From the NCBI GenBank assembly GCA_017469325.1, contig JAFUGO010000033.1, forward strand, positions 1-26,027: DNA of 26,027 bases. Direction: 5' to 3'. The translations under genes and the position numbers were made by a program. Shown piece after piece: positions 15,872 through 25,049 of the stretch; the first letter of the stretch is position 1, and each line of letters begins with the position of its first letter. Under the pieces are notes generated by a model, which saw nothing but the letters and a program-made list of their open reading frames with translations, searched no databases and was not told the DNA's origin. The stretch is from Mogibacterium sp. GTDB taxonomy: Bacteria > Bacillota_A > Clostridia > Peptostreptococcales > Anaerovoracaceae.

Positions 15872-17215
15872 TCAGCGCTTTCTGGACTGCATCTTTGCCT
15901 TGATAGTCTCTATGTTCTCATAGAGTATCTCATCATATTTGAGCTGCTCTTCTATCTTTTCAACAGCATGTATTACAGTTGAATAATGTCTGTTTCCGAA
16001 AAGCTTTCCTATTTTAGGAAGAGAAAGGTCAGTCTCTTCTCTGCAAAGATACATCGCGACCTGTCTCGGAAGTGTGATCTCAGCATTTCTCTTAGGAGAA
16101 TCCATATCCGCGATCTTTATTTTGTAATGACCTGCAACTATGGATCTTATGCGCTCCGGAGCAACAGCCTGCTCATTATCTTTGATGATATCCTTCAGTA
16201 TACTCCTTGCATTATCAATGGTTATAGGCTCATTCAGAAGCTGCGAAAGACCTACGACTCTGTTGTAGGCTCCTTCGAGTTCGCGGATGTTTTCCTTCAC
16301 CTGGTCAGCAATAAGATTGAGAACATCACCGACTTCTCCTGTGATCTCTATCTCGGATTTTTCTGCAAGACTCTGAAGGATAGCGACTCTTGTTTCATAA
16401 TCAGGCGGCTGGATATCCGCGATCATGTTCCAGCTGAATCTTGTGCGGAGCCTCTCATCAAGTCCTTTGAGACTTACAGGAGGGCAGTCGCTTGTTATAA
16501 CGATCTGCTTATTGTTGTGGTAAAGAGCCTCAAAAGTATGGAAGAATTCTTCCTGAGTCTGTTCTTTTCCTTCTATAAACTGGATGTCATCTATTAAAAG
16601 TACATCGAGTTTTCTGTATTTGTTTCTGAATTGTCTGGTCTTATTGTCCTTTATAGCGGTGATATATTCATTTGTGAACATCTCGGAAGATACATAAAGA
16701 ACTCTTGTATCCGGATTATTCCTTATGATCTGAACACCTATAGACTGCATAAGATGAGTCTTTCCGAGACCGGATCCGCCGTAAATGAAGAGAGGATTAT
16801 AGAAATCTCCCTCAGATTCAGCTACCGCAACGGATACAGCGTGTGCGTATTTATTTGAATTACCGACAATAAAATTATCAAAGTTAAAACGAGGATTGAA
16901 AAGCTTCTCCTGATTGAAAGCATTTTTCATCCTTGTAGTGTCTATCTTTGCGATCTCATATTCCTTGTCAGGCTTTATCACTACGCGGAATTTCTTATCA
17001 GTGCTGCTGTTTATGGCATTTTCGATCTGAGTAAGATAATGATCGTTGATATGTGTGATAAGTTTCGCCTGATTCGGCCATGCAAGATAAATAATACCGG
17101 CATCTTCCTCTATGTGGTGGATACTCAGAGGAGCAAGCCAGGTATTATAGCTCAGACTGGTATTATTATCTTTAAGAAAATTAAGGGTCGTCCCCCATAT
17201 CTTGTTTTTATCCAA
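15872..17215 (-). CDS. dnaA: Chromosomal replication initiator protein DnaA
   Basis: DnaA is the AAA+ initiator that binds DnaA boxes and melts the origin. I choose the TTG at 17215 (447 aa, typical) because GGAGAG lies 4 nt upstream and it gives MDKNKIWGTTLNFLK, a normal DnaA N-terminus; an in-frame GTG at 17293 would extend into the promoter. Domain I is about 1-80, the linker (domain II) is very short (about 82-105), and the AAA+ domain has Walker A GGSGLGKT (146-153) and Walker B LLIDDIQFIEGK. Domain IV has a helix-turn-helix with the signature NRHYSTVIHAVEKIE. It is transcribed leftward into dnaN. Its promoter contains a DnaA box. Confidence 0.97.
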   Translation of the reverse strand: MDKNKIWGTTLNFLKDNNTSLSYNTWLAPLSIHHIEEDAGIIYLAWPNQAKLITHINDHYLTQIENAINSSTDKKFRVVIKPDKEYEIAKIDTTRMKNAFNQEKLFNPRFNFDNFIVGNSNKYAHAVSVAVAESEGDFYNPLFIYGGSGLGKTHLMQSIGVQIIRNNPDTRVLYVSSEMFTNEYITAIKDNKTRQFRNKYRKLDVLLIDDIQFIEGKEQTQEEFFHTFEALYHNNKQIVITSDCPPVSLKGLDERLRTRFSWNMIADIQPPDYETRVAILQSLAEKSEIEITGEVGDVLNLIADQVKENIRELEGAYNRVVGLSQLLNEPITIDNARSILKDIIKDNEQAVAPERIRSIVAGHYKIKIADMDSPKRNAEITLPRQVAMYLCREETDLSLPKIGKLFGNRHYSTVIHAVEKIEEQLKYDEILYENIETIKAKMQSRKR

Positions 17216-17241
17216 TTTAGCTCTCCATTCGTTGTGCACCA

Positions 17242-17270
17242 ATTTTACATAAAGTTTTCCACATATGCAA
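17242..17270 (-). promoter_or_regulatory. Putative dnaA promoter with a DnaA box in the spacer
   Basis: On the minus strand TTGCAT (17265-17270) and TAAAAT (17242-17247) are separated by 17 nt, predicting a start near 17235 and a leader of about 20 nt before the TTG codon. A DnaA box, TTTTCCACA on the plus strand (17255-17263), lies inside the spacer, where bound DnaA would block RNA polymerase. Known biology (DnaA autorepression in several bacteria) supports this reading; the promoter itself is predicted. Confidence 0.6.
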
Positions 17271-17483
17271 AGGTCAAAATCTCTGTAAAACACTGGATGT
17301 AATGCGGTTCAAAAACGAAGTTTTCCACATCTTGTTGATAAAGTTGTTAATAAATAATTTGAAACACAAGATGTTGTGAATAACCCAATTTTTGATTTTT
17401 TATTGTATTTTTTTTAATCACTTTTCGGGCTTTATTGATTTATTTAATTTAGTTGTAAAAACGGGATCCAAAACTGTGGATAA
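17255..17483. other. oriC: oriC DnaA-box cluster and AT-rich region upstream of dnaA
   Basis: Boxes (consensus TTATCCACA or its complement) are TTTTCCACA 17255-17263, TTTTCCACA 17321-17329, TGTTGATAA 17333-17341, TGTTAATAA 17345-17353 (two mismatches), TGTGAATAA 17375-17383 and a perfect TGTGGATAA 17475-17483. Three of them (17321, 17333, 17345) start exactly 12 bp apart. Between the last two boxes, about 17386-17460 is strongly AT-rich with long T-runs. Together with the dnaA-dnaN element this forms a bipartite origin with dnaA in the middle. The 445-bp dnaA-rpmH spacer contains nothing else except the dnaA and rpmH promoters. Confidence 0.88.
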
Positions 17484-17553
17484 TTCTGAAACAGAAGTGC
17501 TTCAACTGCGCATATTTTCAGCTTCCGGCTGATTTTTTATTGGTCTCTTTTTG

Positions 17554-17582
17554 TTGACTTTTCAACATTACTAATCTATAAT
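17554..17582 (+). promoter_or_regulatory. rpmH operon promoter
   Basis: TTGACT (17554-17559), a 17-nt spacer, then perfect TATAAT (17577-17582): a near-consensus housekeeping promoter, as expected for a ribosomal-protein operon. The roughly 70-nt leader contains a possible 6-bp hairpin (GTGCTC 17595-17600 / GGGCAC 17613-17618), whose role is unknown. Confidence 0.85.
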
Positions 17583-17660
17583 CTTTTGGTCTATGTGCTC
17601 ATGGAATTCAGAGGGCACACGAAATACAAAACTATATATAAATGAAAGAAGGAGAACAAA

Positions 17661-17795
17661 ATGAAAAGAACTTATCAGCCTAAGAAGAGGCAGAGACTTA
17701 AGGAACACGGATTCCGCAAGAGAATGTCAACAGCTAACGGCCGCAAGGTGCTCAAGAGAAGAAGAGCAAGAGGAAGAAAGTCTCTTACAGTTTAA
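17661..17795 (+). CDS. rpmH: 50S ribosomal protein bL34
   Basis: This 44-residue, highly basic protein reads [20 protein letters not shown] and ends [11 protein letters not shown], the standard bL34 signature, at normal length. The ribosome binding site is AAGGAG, 8 nt upstream of the ATG. It is the first gene of the operon running rightward from the origin, with rnpA 16 nt downstream. Confidence 0.98.
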   Translation: MKRTYQPKKRQRLKEHGFRKRMSTANGRKVLKRRRARGRKSLTV

Positions 17796-17811
17796 TTTAT
17801 TGGTGTCTTAA

Positions 17812-18177
17812 ATGAGAGATCGCAGCGAATTTACATTGCGAAACCAGAAGGACTTCAACCGTGTATATAAGCAGGGGAAGTCAAGAGGCAGCAGGTTTAC
17901 TGTGATTCTTTATAAAAAGAACGGACTTAAATTTTCAAGGACCGCATTCGTTTCAAGCAAGAAAGTAGGCAATTCTGTAGAAAGAAACAGATCACGCAGA
18001 TTATTGAGAGCTGCGTACAGATCTCTGGAGCCGGGTATAAAGAACGGATATGACATCATATTCGTCGCAAGAAATACCATAAACGGATGCAAAGCAGATG
18101 AAGTAGAAAAAAACCTAAAGAAAGCACTTATAGGCTGCGGACTGCTCACAGACGGCAATAATAATAATGAAAAGTAA
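17812..18177 (+). CDS. rnpA: Ribonuclease P protein component
   Basis: RnpA (121 aa) binds the RNase P RNA and assists 5' maturation of tRNA precursors. The family RNR signature is present in [19 protein letters not shown], after the N-terminal [14 protein letters not shown] helix region. The C-terminus is Asn-rich (TDGNNNNEK). The rpmH-rnpA-yidD-yidC-jag order is the classical one. Its 3' end overlaps yidD by 11 nt. Only a weak GGTG-type ribosome binding site is visible, so translation may be coupled to rpmH. Confidence 0.95.
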   Translation: MRDRSEFTLRNQKDFNRVYKQGKSRGSRFTVILYKKNGLKFSRTAFVSSKKVGNSVERNRSRRLLRAAYRSLEPGIKNGYDIIFVARNTINGCKADEVEKNLKKALIGCGLLTDGNNNNEK

Positions 18178-18397
18178 GAAGAATATCGTTCAAAGAATAT
18201 TGATCGTAATGGTAAGGGCATACCAGATAGGCATTTCACCTTACATAGGAGCTCATTGCAGATATACTCCTACATGCAGCGCATATTTTATAGAAGCTGT
18301 TGAAAAATACGGTGCGCTCAAGGGAAGCTGGCTTGGCATAACGCGCATATTAAGATGTCACCCGGGCCGCCCGGGCGGTTATGACCCTGTACCATAA
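18167..18397 (+). CDS. yidD: Membrane protein insertion efficiency factor YidD
   Basis: This 76-residue protein belongs to the YidD family, a small membrane-associated protein that assists YidC-dependent insertion. The N-terminal amphipathic helix ([20 protein letters not shown]) is followed by the signature [19 protein letters not shown] and the C-terminal [14 protein letters not shown]. Length is typical. The start overlaps the end of rnpA by 11 nt, and yidC follows 26 nt later. Confidence 0.96.
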   Translation: MKSKKNIVQRILIVMVRAYQIGISPYIGAHCRYTPTCSAYFIEAVEKYGALKGSWLGITRILRCHPGRPGGYDPVP

Positions 18398-18423
18398 AAA
18401 CAGATTGAAGAACGGAGAATTAA

Positions 18424-19185
18424 ATGGGAATTATTGCAAAACCTATCGGATATCTGCTGATGCTGATATACAACCTGGTGGGCAATTACGGAATCTCACT
18501 TATCATACTTACTATCATCGTTAAGCTGGTACTGTATCCTCTGTACGCAAAGCAGATCAAGTCGACTGCAGACATGTCGGAAATGTCCGAGAAGTCTCAG
18601 GAGATACAGCGCAGATACGCTAACGACAAAGAGAAGATGAATGAAGAGATGCAGAAGCTGTACGCCGAGACAGGATTCAATCCTATGAGCGGCTGCCTTC
18701 CTATGCTCATCCAGTTCCCTATCATCATGGGACTCTTCGCGCTCCTCAGAAATCCGATGAAGTACATGCCGGCAGGCGCAAAGATGATCTTTGCCAACCA
18801 CGAGTCTTTTCTGTGGATCAAGGACCTCGCTCAGCCGGATATGTGGATATTGCCTATAGCTGCAGGTCTTGCCACATTCTTCGCATTCAGCATGAACAGT
18901 GCGATGCAGATGCAGCAGCCGGGCGCAAGCGCTGGCCAGAACAAGGCAATGAACGCGATCATGAAATACTTCTTCCCGCTGAGTATTCTCTGGCTCGCAA
19001 GATCGTATCCGGCAGGACTCGCGATCTACTGGGCCGGCGGTCAGTTTATGCAGATCTTCTTTAACATCAGGATCAACAAAATCAAAGAGAAGATGAATGC
19101 AGAAAAAGCACAGAGAAAGCTGGTCGAGAGAGCCGAAAAAGAACTCGCGCGCAAGAAGAGAGCTAGAATGAAAGGAAGTTATTAA
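18424..19185 (+). CDS. yidC: Membrane protein insertase YidC/Oxa1 family
   Basis: This insertase (253 aa) inserts and folds proteins in the cytoplasmic membrane. It has the Gram-positive short form: a first helix with a conserved positively charged residue in the hydrophilic groove (LTIIVKLVLYPLYAKQ, a Lys where many have Arg), a cytoplasmic coiled hairpin (about 45-80), FNPMSGCLPMLIQFPIIMGL, further transmembrane helices and a Lys/Arg-rich C-terminal tail suited to ribosome contact. No lipobox is seen at the N-terminus, unlike SpoIIIJ. The jag start lies 4 nt beyond the yidC stop, so the genes are probably coupled. Confidence 0.96.
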   Translation: MGIIAKPIGYLLMLIYNLVGNYGISLIILTIIVKLVLYPLYAKQIKSTADMSEMSEKSQEIQRRYANDKEKMNEEMQKLYAETGFNPMSGCLPMLIQFPIIMGLFALLRNPMKYMPAGAKMIFANHESFLWIKDLAQPDMWILPIAAGLATFFAFSMNSAMQMQQPGASAGQNKAMNAIMKYFFPLSILWLARSYPAGLAIYWAGGQFMQIFFNIRINKIKEKMNAEKAQRKLVERAEKELARKKRARMKGSY

Positions 19186-19189
19186 TATA

Positions 19190-20059
19190 ATGAGATCTTC
19201 AGAAAAATGGGGAGTCGATGTAGAGACTGCAGTGGATCTCGCACTTAAAGAACTCAAGATAGACAGAGAGGACGCGGAGATCGAAGTACTCGAAGAATCA
19301 TCGAACGGATTCCTCGGAATAGGCTCAAAGCTGGCAAGAGTAAGGGTCACTGCCAAAGAAGAAGAGCCGAGAGTTAAAGAGAAAGCAACATTTGATGATA
19401 TAGACGCCATACTCGCCGGACTGCCTGAGAATTCAGCTCAGACACTGCCTGACGAAGTAAGAGCGGATTACGACAAGTTCGAAGCAGAAGAAAGAGAAGA
19501 CGCAAGAGCCAGAGAGAAGGCAAGCAGAAGAGAAAAGAGCCGCAGCAAGTCCAAGAAGAAATACAGCCTTTCGATCGAGGACACGATGCTCTACGAGGTA
19601 AAGAAGCTCGATCCTGTAGAGGGTCATCCGCTTGAGAAGTTCCTCAGAGACATCGCGGAGCAGATGGGCATCGACCTTGACTTCAGCGTAAAGGCAAACG
19701 ATGATCTGGTATTTGTTGAGATCACAGGCAAGGACACCGGAACCATCATCGGCAAGAGGGGATCCACCCTCGATGCCGTTCAGTGCCTCGCAAGCTATGT
19801 GGTAAACAAGGACTCGGGCAAGTATGTAAGAGTCATTCTCGACGCAGAGAACTACAGGTCCAAGAGAGAGAAGACCCTGGTCAACCTGGCAAACCGCCTT
19901 GCAGGCAAGGTGGAGAGAAGCGGAAGACCAACCACTCTCGAACCTATGAATCCTTACGAGAGAAAAGTCATCCACTGCACACTGCAGAACCATCCGAATG
20001 TAAAGACCAGAAGCGAGGGCAAGGACCCTTACCGCAAGGTCGTCATCGAGACTAAATAA
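19190..20059 (+). CDS. khpB: RNA-binding protein KhpB (Jag/EloR)
   Basis: This 289-residue RNA-binding protein partners with KhpA and is linked to cell elongation and division control in Gram-positives. Domains in order are Jag_N (about 4-55, including ESSNGFLGIGSKLARV), a long charged linker (about 60-135, rich in Glu, Arg and Lys), a KH domain with GTIIGKRGSTLDAVQ, and a C-terminal R3H domain (MNPYERKVIHCTLQNHPNV). It is the last gene of the rpmH operon. In most Firmicutes mnmE follows; here a terminator and recF follow. Confidence 0.95.
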   Translation: MRSSEKWGVDVETAVDLALKELKIDREDAEIEVLEESSNGFLGIGSKLARVRVTAKEEEPRVKEKATFDDIDAILAGLPENSAQTLPDEVRADYDKFEAEEREDARAREKASRREKSRSKSKKKYSLSIEDTMLYEVKKLDPVEGHPLEKFLRDIAEQMGIDLDFSVKANDDLVFVEITGKDTGTIIGKRGSTLDAVQCLASYVVNKDSGKYVRVILDAENYRSKREKTLVNLANRLAGKVERSGRPTTLEPMNPYERKVIHCTLQNHPNVKTRSEGKDPYRKVVIETK

Positions 20060-20077
20060 TCGGATAAATGATAAGAG

Positions 20078-20102
20078 CGGCTGCCTTCGGGCAGCCGTTT
20101 TT
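20078..20102 (+). terminator. Rho-independent terminator after khpB
   Basis: An 8-bp perfect stem CGGCTGCC / GGCAGCCG closed by a UUCG tetraloop (20086-20089) and followed by five T. It ends the rpmH-khpB operon and separates it from recF. Confidence 0.95.
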
Positions 20103-20124
20103 CTGTCGCTAAACATTGATATGG

Positions 20125-20133
20125 TGCTATAAT
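20125..20133 (+). promoter_or_regulatory. Putative recF promoter (extended -10)
   Basis: TGCTATAAT is a perfect extended -10 (TG-N-TATAAT), 39 nt upstream of the recF start. No good -35 hexamer lies 17 nt upstream, which is usual for extended -10 promoters. Because a strong terminator lies just upstream, recF needs its own promoter. Confidence 0.65.
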
Positions 20134-20172
20134 GAGTCAGCAAGACAGATAAAACACACAGGTAAACAAGAG

Positions 20173-21408
20173 ATGAGAATCAACAGCATCATTCTGGAAA
20201 ACTTCAGGAATTATAAAAACCTCGAACTGGACTTCGACGCGAGCCGCAATATCATAGTCGGGGAGAACGCGCAGGGCAAAACTAACCTCATCGAAGCGAT
20301 ATATCTCACCGCTTTCGCGAGGAGTTTCCGCACCAGCAACTCCGCTGACCTCATCAGTTTCGGAGAATCGTCCGCGAGGGTCAGTACAGACATTAATTCC
20401 GAAGATATTGATAAAAATATTAATATTGTTATAAGATCTGACGGCAAAAAGATGATAAAAAAGGACGGAAAGGTCATCAGAAAGACCACCGAACTTCTGA
20501 ATAATGTGGTCGTAGTCATATTTTCGCCTGACGATTTACGGATAATAAAGGACAGTCCGGACAAGAGAAGGTCCTTCATAAACCGCGAGCTGTCCCAGAT
20601 GCGTCCTATGTACTACGACGCGCTCAGAAGATACAACGAGGCGCTCCGCGAGAAGAACGCTCTGCTGAAGGGGTACTTTAATATAAAGAAGAAAACCTTC
20701 ACGAGGGCAGACAATCTGACACTCAACGAAGTGCAGAGCGCGGCGGCCGCTGCAGTGAACGGAAGAGCAGAACAGGAAGCTGAGAGGAATCCTTACGACA
20801 ACAGCCGCAGATACAACGAAGAGATGATGGATATCTACGACCGCCAGCTGGCTGACTCGGGTTATGAGATTATCAGGTTCCGCAAGGAATTCGCGGAGAT
20901 GCTGAGCGAAGAGGCCGGCGAGATAATGAGCAAGATATCCGGCGGCAAAGAGGAGCTTCGCATCGAGTACAAGACGGCCTGCGATTTCGTGACAGGTCCG
21001 GAGGGAAGGGAGATACTTTTCAGCCAGATATTCCACAACCGCGACCGCGACATATATAACGGATACGCCGGGCTCGGTCCTCACCGCGACGACATAGAGT
21101 TTTACATCAACGGGAAGGACGCCAAGAAGTACGGCTCGCAGGGTCAGCAGCGCACGATCGCGCTTTCGCTGAAGCTCGCTGAGATCAGGATCGCAAGGCA
21201 GATGCTCGACGAGCCGCCGGTCCTGCTCCTCGATGACGTACTGTCCGAGCTCGACCTCGACAGACAGAAGTTCCTGGTGAGCGAGATCGACGATGTGCAG
21301 CTCTTCATCACATCGGCCGAGCTGAATGACGAGGTCATCAAGGATCTTCGCGGAGGAACGCTCTTCCGCATCGAAGAGGGTACGGTGACCAGGGTAGATA
21401 AGTACTGA
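20173..21408 (+). CDS. recF: DNA replication and repair protein RecF
   Basis: RecF is an SMC-like ATPase that helps load RecA at gaps. I choose ATG 20173 (411 aa), giving MRINSIILENFRNYKNLELD, the standard start; the longer frame from 20116 overlaps the promoter. Walker A is GENAQGKT (30-37), the signature region is GSQGQQRTIALSLKLAEI, and Walker B is LLLDDVLSELD. RecF is usually about 360-370 aa; the excess lies in the coiled/lid region at about residues 169-215, where a Lys-, Ala- and Asn-rich insertion (with AAAAAV) separates NALLKGYF from MMDIYDRQLADSGYEII. In most Firmicutes recF follows dnaN; here it follows khpB. Confidence 0.96.
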   Translation: MRINSIILENFRNYKNLELDFDASRNIIVGENAQGKTNLIEAIYLTAFARSFRTSNSADLISFGESSARVSTDINSEDIDKNINIVIRSDGKKMIKKDGKVIRKTTELLNNVVVVIFSPDDLRIIKDSPDKRRSFINRELSQMRPMYYDALRRYNEALREKNALLKGYFNIKKKTFTRADNLTLNEVQSAAAAAVNGRAEQEAERNPYDNSRRYNEEMMDIYDRQLADSGYEIIRFRKEFAEMLSEEAGEIMSKISGGKEELRIEYKTACDFVTGPEGREILFSQIFHNRDRDIYNGYAGLGPHRDDIEFYINGKDAKKYGSQGQQRTIALSLKLAEIRIARQMLDEPPVLLLDDVLSELDLDRQKFLVSEIDDVQLFITSAELNDEVIKDLRGGTLFRIEEGTVTRVDKY

Positions 21409-21514
21409 TACATTTTTTGCAATAAATACGCGGATTATAGTAAACTATCTGTGTATTTAATAGACTGCCCGGGGCGGGCGATAAAGTATTATTTCTGAAA
21501 CGGGAGTAAAAAAG

Positions 21515-22063
21515 ATGAACAACAAAAGAGGCGGAGCCGGCGCAAAGATCATACTCGTTCTTATTCTGATGATCGCGTCTGCGATAGGCGGAGCATACGG
21601 TTACAGAGTGCTCGACGGCAAGATGGCAGTAAGGGATGCTCTTAAGGCAGTGGAAAACGTAGACGTTTCCGACTACGATACCGCGGAGCAGACAATCATT
21701 CAGGGCTACATCGATGACGCGAAGAAGGATCTCGAGACAGCTAAGACCCGTAAAGAGGTCTACGATATCGTCAGCGACTTTATTAAAGATGTAGATAAGG
21801 TACAGACAAAAGCCGAGAAAGATCTCGAAGAAGCGCTGAAGGCTGCCGAGGAAGCGAAGTCCAAATACAATTCGAAGAACAGTCAGCAGGACAGCTATAC
21901 AACTGACAACTCCGGCACTGAAAACAGCAGCACTGTCGAAAGCGAAAGCAGCGGCAACTACAAGAGTAACGAGCTCAGCAACGGCAGCGATGAGGAAGAA
22001 AAAGAAAAGAGCGGACTCATCGGAAGCCTGCTCGGAGGTCTGTCGAGCGGTTCGTCCGACTGA
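21515..22063 (+). CDS. Unrecognised membrane-anchored protein with helical region and Ser/Asn-rich tail
   Basis: I do not recognise this 182-residue protein. The start has GGGAG upstream. A basic N-terminus is followed by one hydrophobic helix (about 11-30, IILVLILMIASAIGGAYGY), consistent with a signal anchor. Residues about 38-115 are predicted helical and rich in Lys, Glu, Ala and Asp (QTIIQGYIDDAKKDLETAKT), possibly a coiled coil. Residues about 116-182 are low-complexity Ser/Asn/Glu, ending in LIGSLLGGLSSGSSD. No catalytic motif or cysteine is visible. It lies between recF and gyrB, where many Firmicutes carry the small gene remB (yaaB), and it is followed 39 nt later by another exported protein. 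It is probably real, given its ribosome binding site and its codon use. Confidence 0.75.
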   Translation: MNNKRGGAGAKIILVLILMIASAIGGAYGYRVLDGKMAVRDALKAVENVDVSDYDTAEQTIIQGYIDDAKKDLETAKTRKEVYDIVSDFIKDVDKVQTKAEKDLEEALKAAEEAKSKYNSKNSQQDSYTTDNSGTENSSTVESESSGNYKSNELSNGSDEEEKEKSGLIGSLLGGLSSGSSD

Positions 22064-22102
22064 TGAAGGCCTGACGGTCCTGCGAAGCTGAGGGTAAAGA
22101 CT

Positions 22103-22690
22103 ATGGAAAGAAGACGCCTGTCTGCAGTTCTGACAGCACTGATCCTTGCGCTGAGTCTTATAATGTGCTCTTGCGGCAGCTCCAAAAGCAGTGAAAACGA
22201 GGAGGCCGGAGAGACAGTGATGACTCTCGAGACTTACCTTGCCGAGAATCCGTACATCCAGTCGTACATCGACGAGTCAATGTCGGACAGCGGCGAGAAG
22301 GAGATCAGCTGCGTGATAAAAGACAACGATGTCATCTATAATTATGACCTCGTGAACATGGAGGACATGACTGAAGACACCGCGCAGGAGGACTGGGTCA
22401 AGGAGTCGCTCGATAAAAACATGGCAGGCCAGGAAGGCAGCTTCATCCACGGGGCGACCTATCTTGAATATCTCACGGGCATCGAGGAGATCAGGGAGAT
22501 AGTCAGGTATTCATACGGCGATGAGATAATCGCGGAATATGTGTACGAGTCGGATCCGGAGATGCTTGAAGAGATAAGGACGAAGGAAGCCGGGAAGGCC
22601 GAAGGAGGCGAAGAAGCCGCTCCGGAGGATAAGGCTGATGACGCGGACGGAGCCGGCGAGGACGCCGGGACAGAGGATCAGGCGGCATAG
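22103..22690 (+). CDS. Predicted lipoprotein, DUF4854-like
   Basis: This 195-residue protein has a classical lipoprotein signal: a basic start (MERRR), a hydrophobic core, and a lipobox with Cys22 or Cys24 in SLIMCSCGSS. The mature part (about 34-160) has TLETYLAENPYIQSYIDES, then DVIYNYDLV, ending before an Ala/Glu/Gly/Asp-rich acidic tail (about 160-195). The TLEEY-NP-IQ pattern and overall layout recall small clostridial lipoproteins of the DUF4854 family; that is recall from memory and uncertain. Function is unknown. It follows the preceding membrane protein by 39 nt and is followed by a terminator, so the two form a small operon, perhaps driven from recF. Confidence 0.75.
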   Translation: MERRRLSAVLTALILALSLIMCSCGSSKSSENEEAGETVMTLETYLAENPYIQSYIDESMSDSGEKEISCVIKDNDVIYNYDLVNMEDMTEDTAQEDWVKESLDKNMAGQEGSFIHGATYLEYLTGIEEIREIVRYSYGDEIIAEYVYESDPEMLEEIRTKEAGKAEGGEEAAPEDKADDADGAGEDAGTEDQAA

Positions 22691-22715
22691 CGCAGAAAAC
22701 ATTTTTGAGATGAAG

Positions 22716-22744
22716 AGGGATAGCCGGGAGGCAGTCCCTTTTTT
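22716..22744 (+). terminator. Rho-independent terminator after the lipoprotein gene
   Basis: Stem AGGGA (22716-22720) / TCCCT (22735-22739) with an inner GCC/GGC pair of arms and a GGGA loop, followed by a run of six T. A second hairpin without a T-run, GCCGG-AAAA-CCGGC, follows at 22748-22761. Confidence 0.75.
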
Positions 22745-25015
<2,271 letters not shown>

Positions 25016-25049
25016 CTCCGGAAATCATCCTATAAAGAAGGAATAAATA

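Noticed and set aside
17216..17293. Upstream GTG start for dnaA
   Set aside because: It would include the predicted promoter; the TTG at 17215 has GGAGAG upstream and gives a normal DnaA N-terminus.
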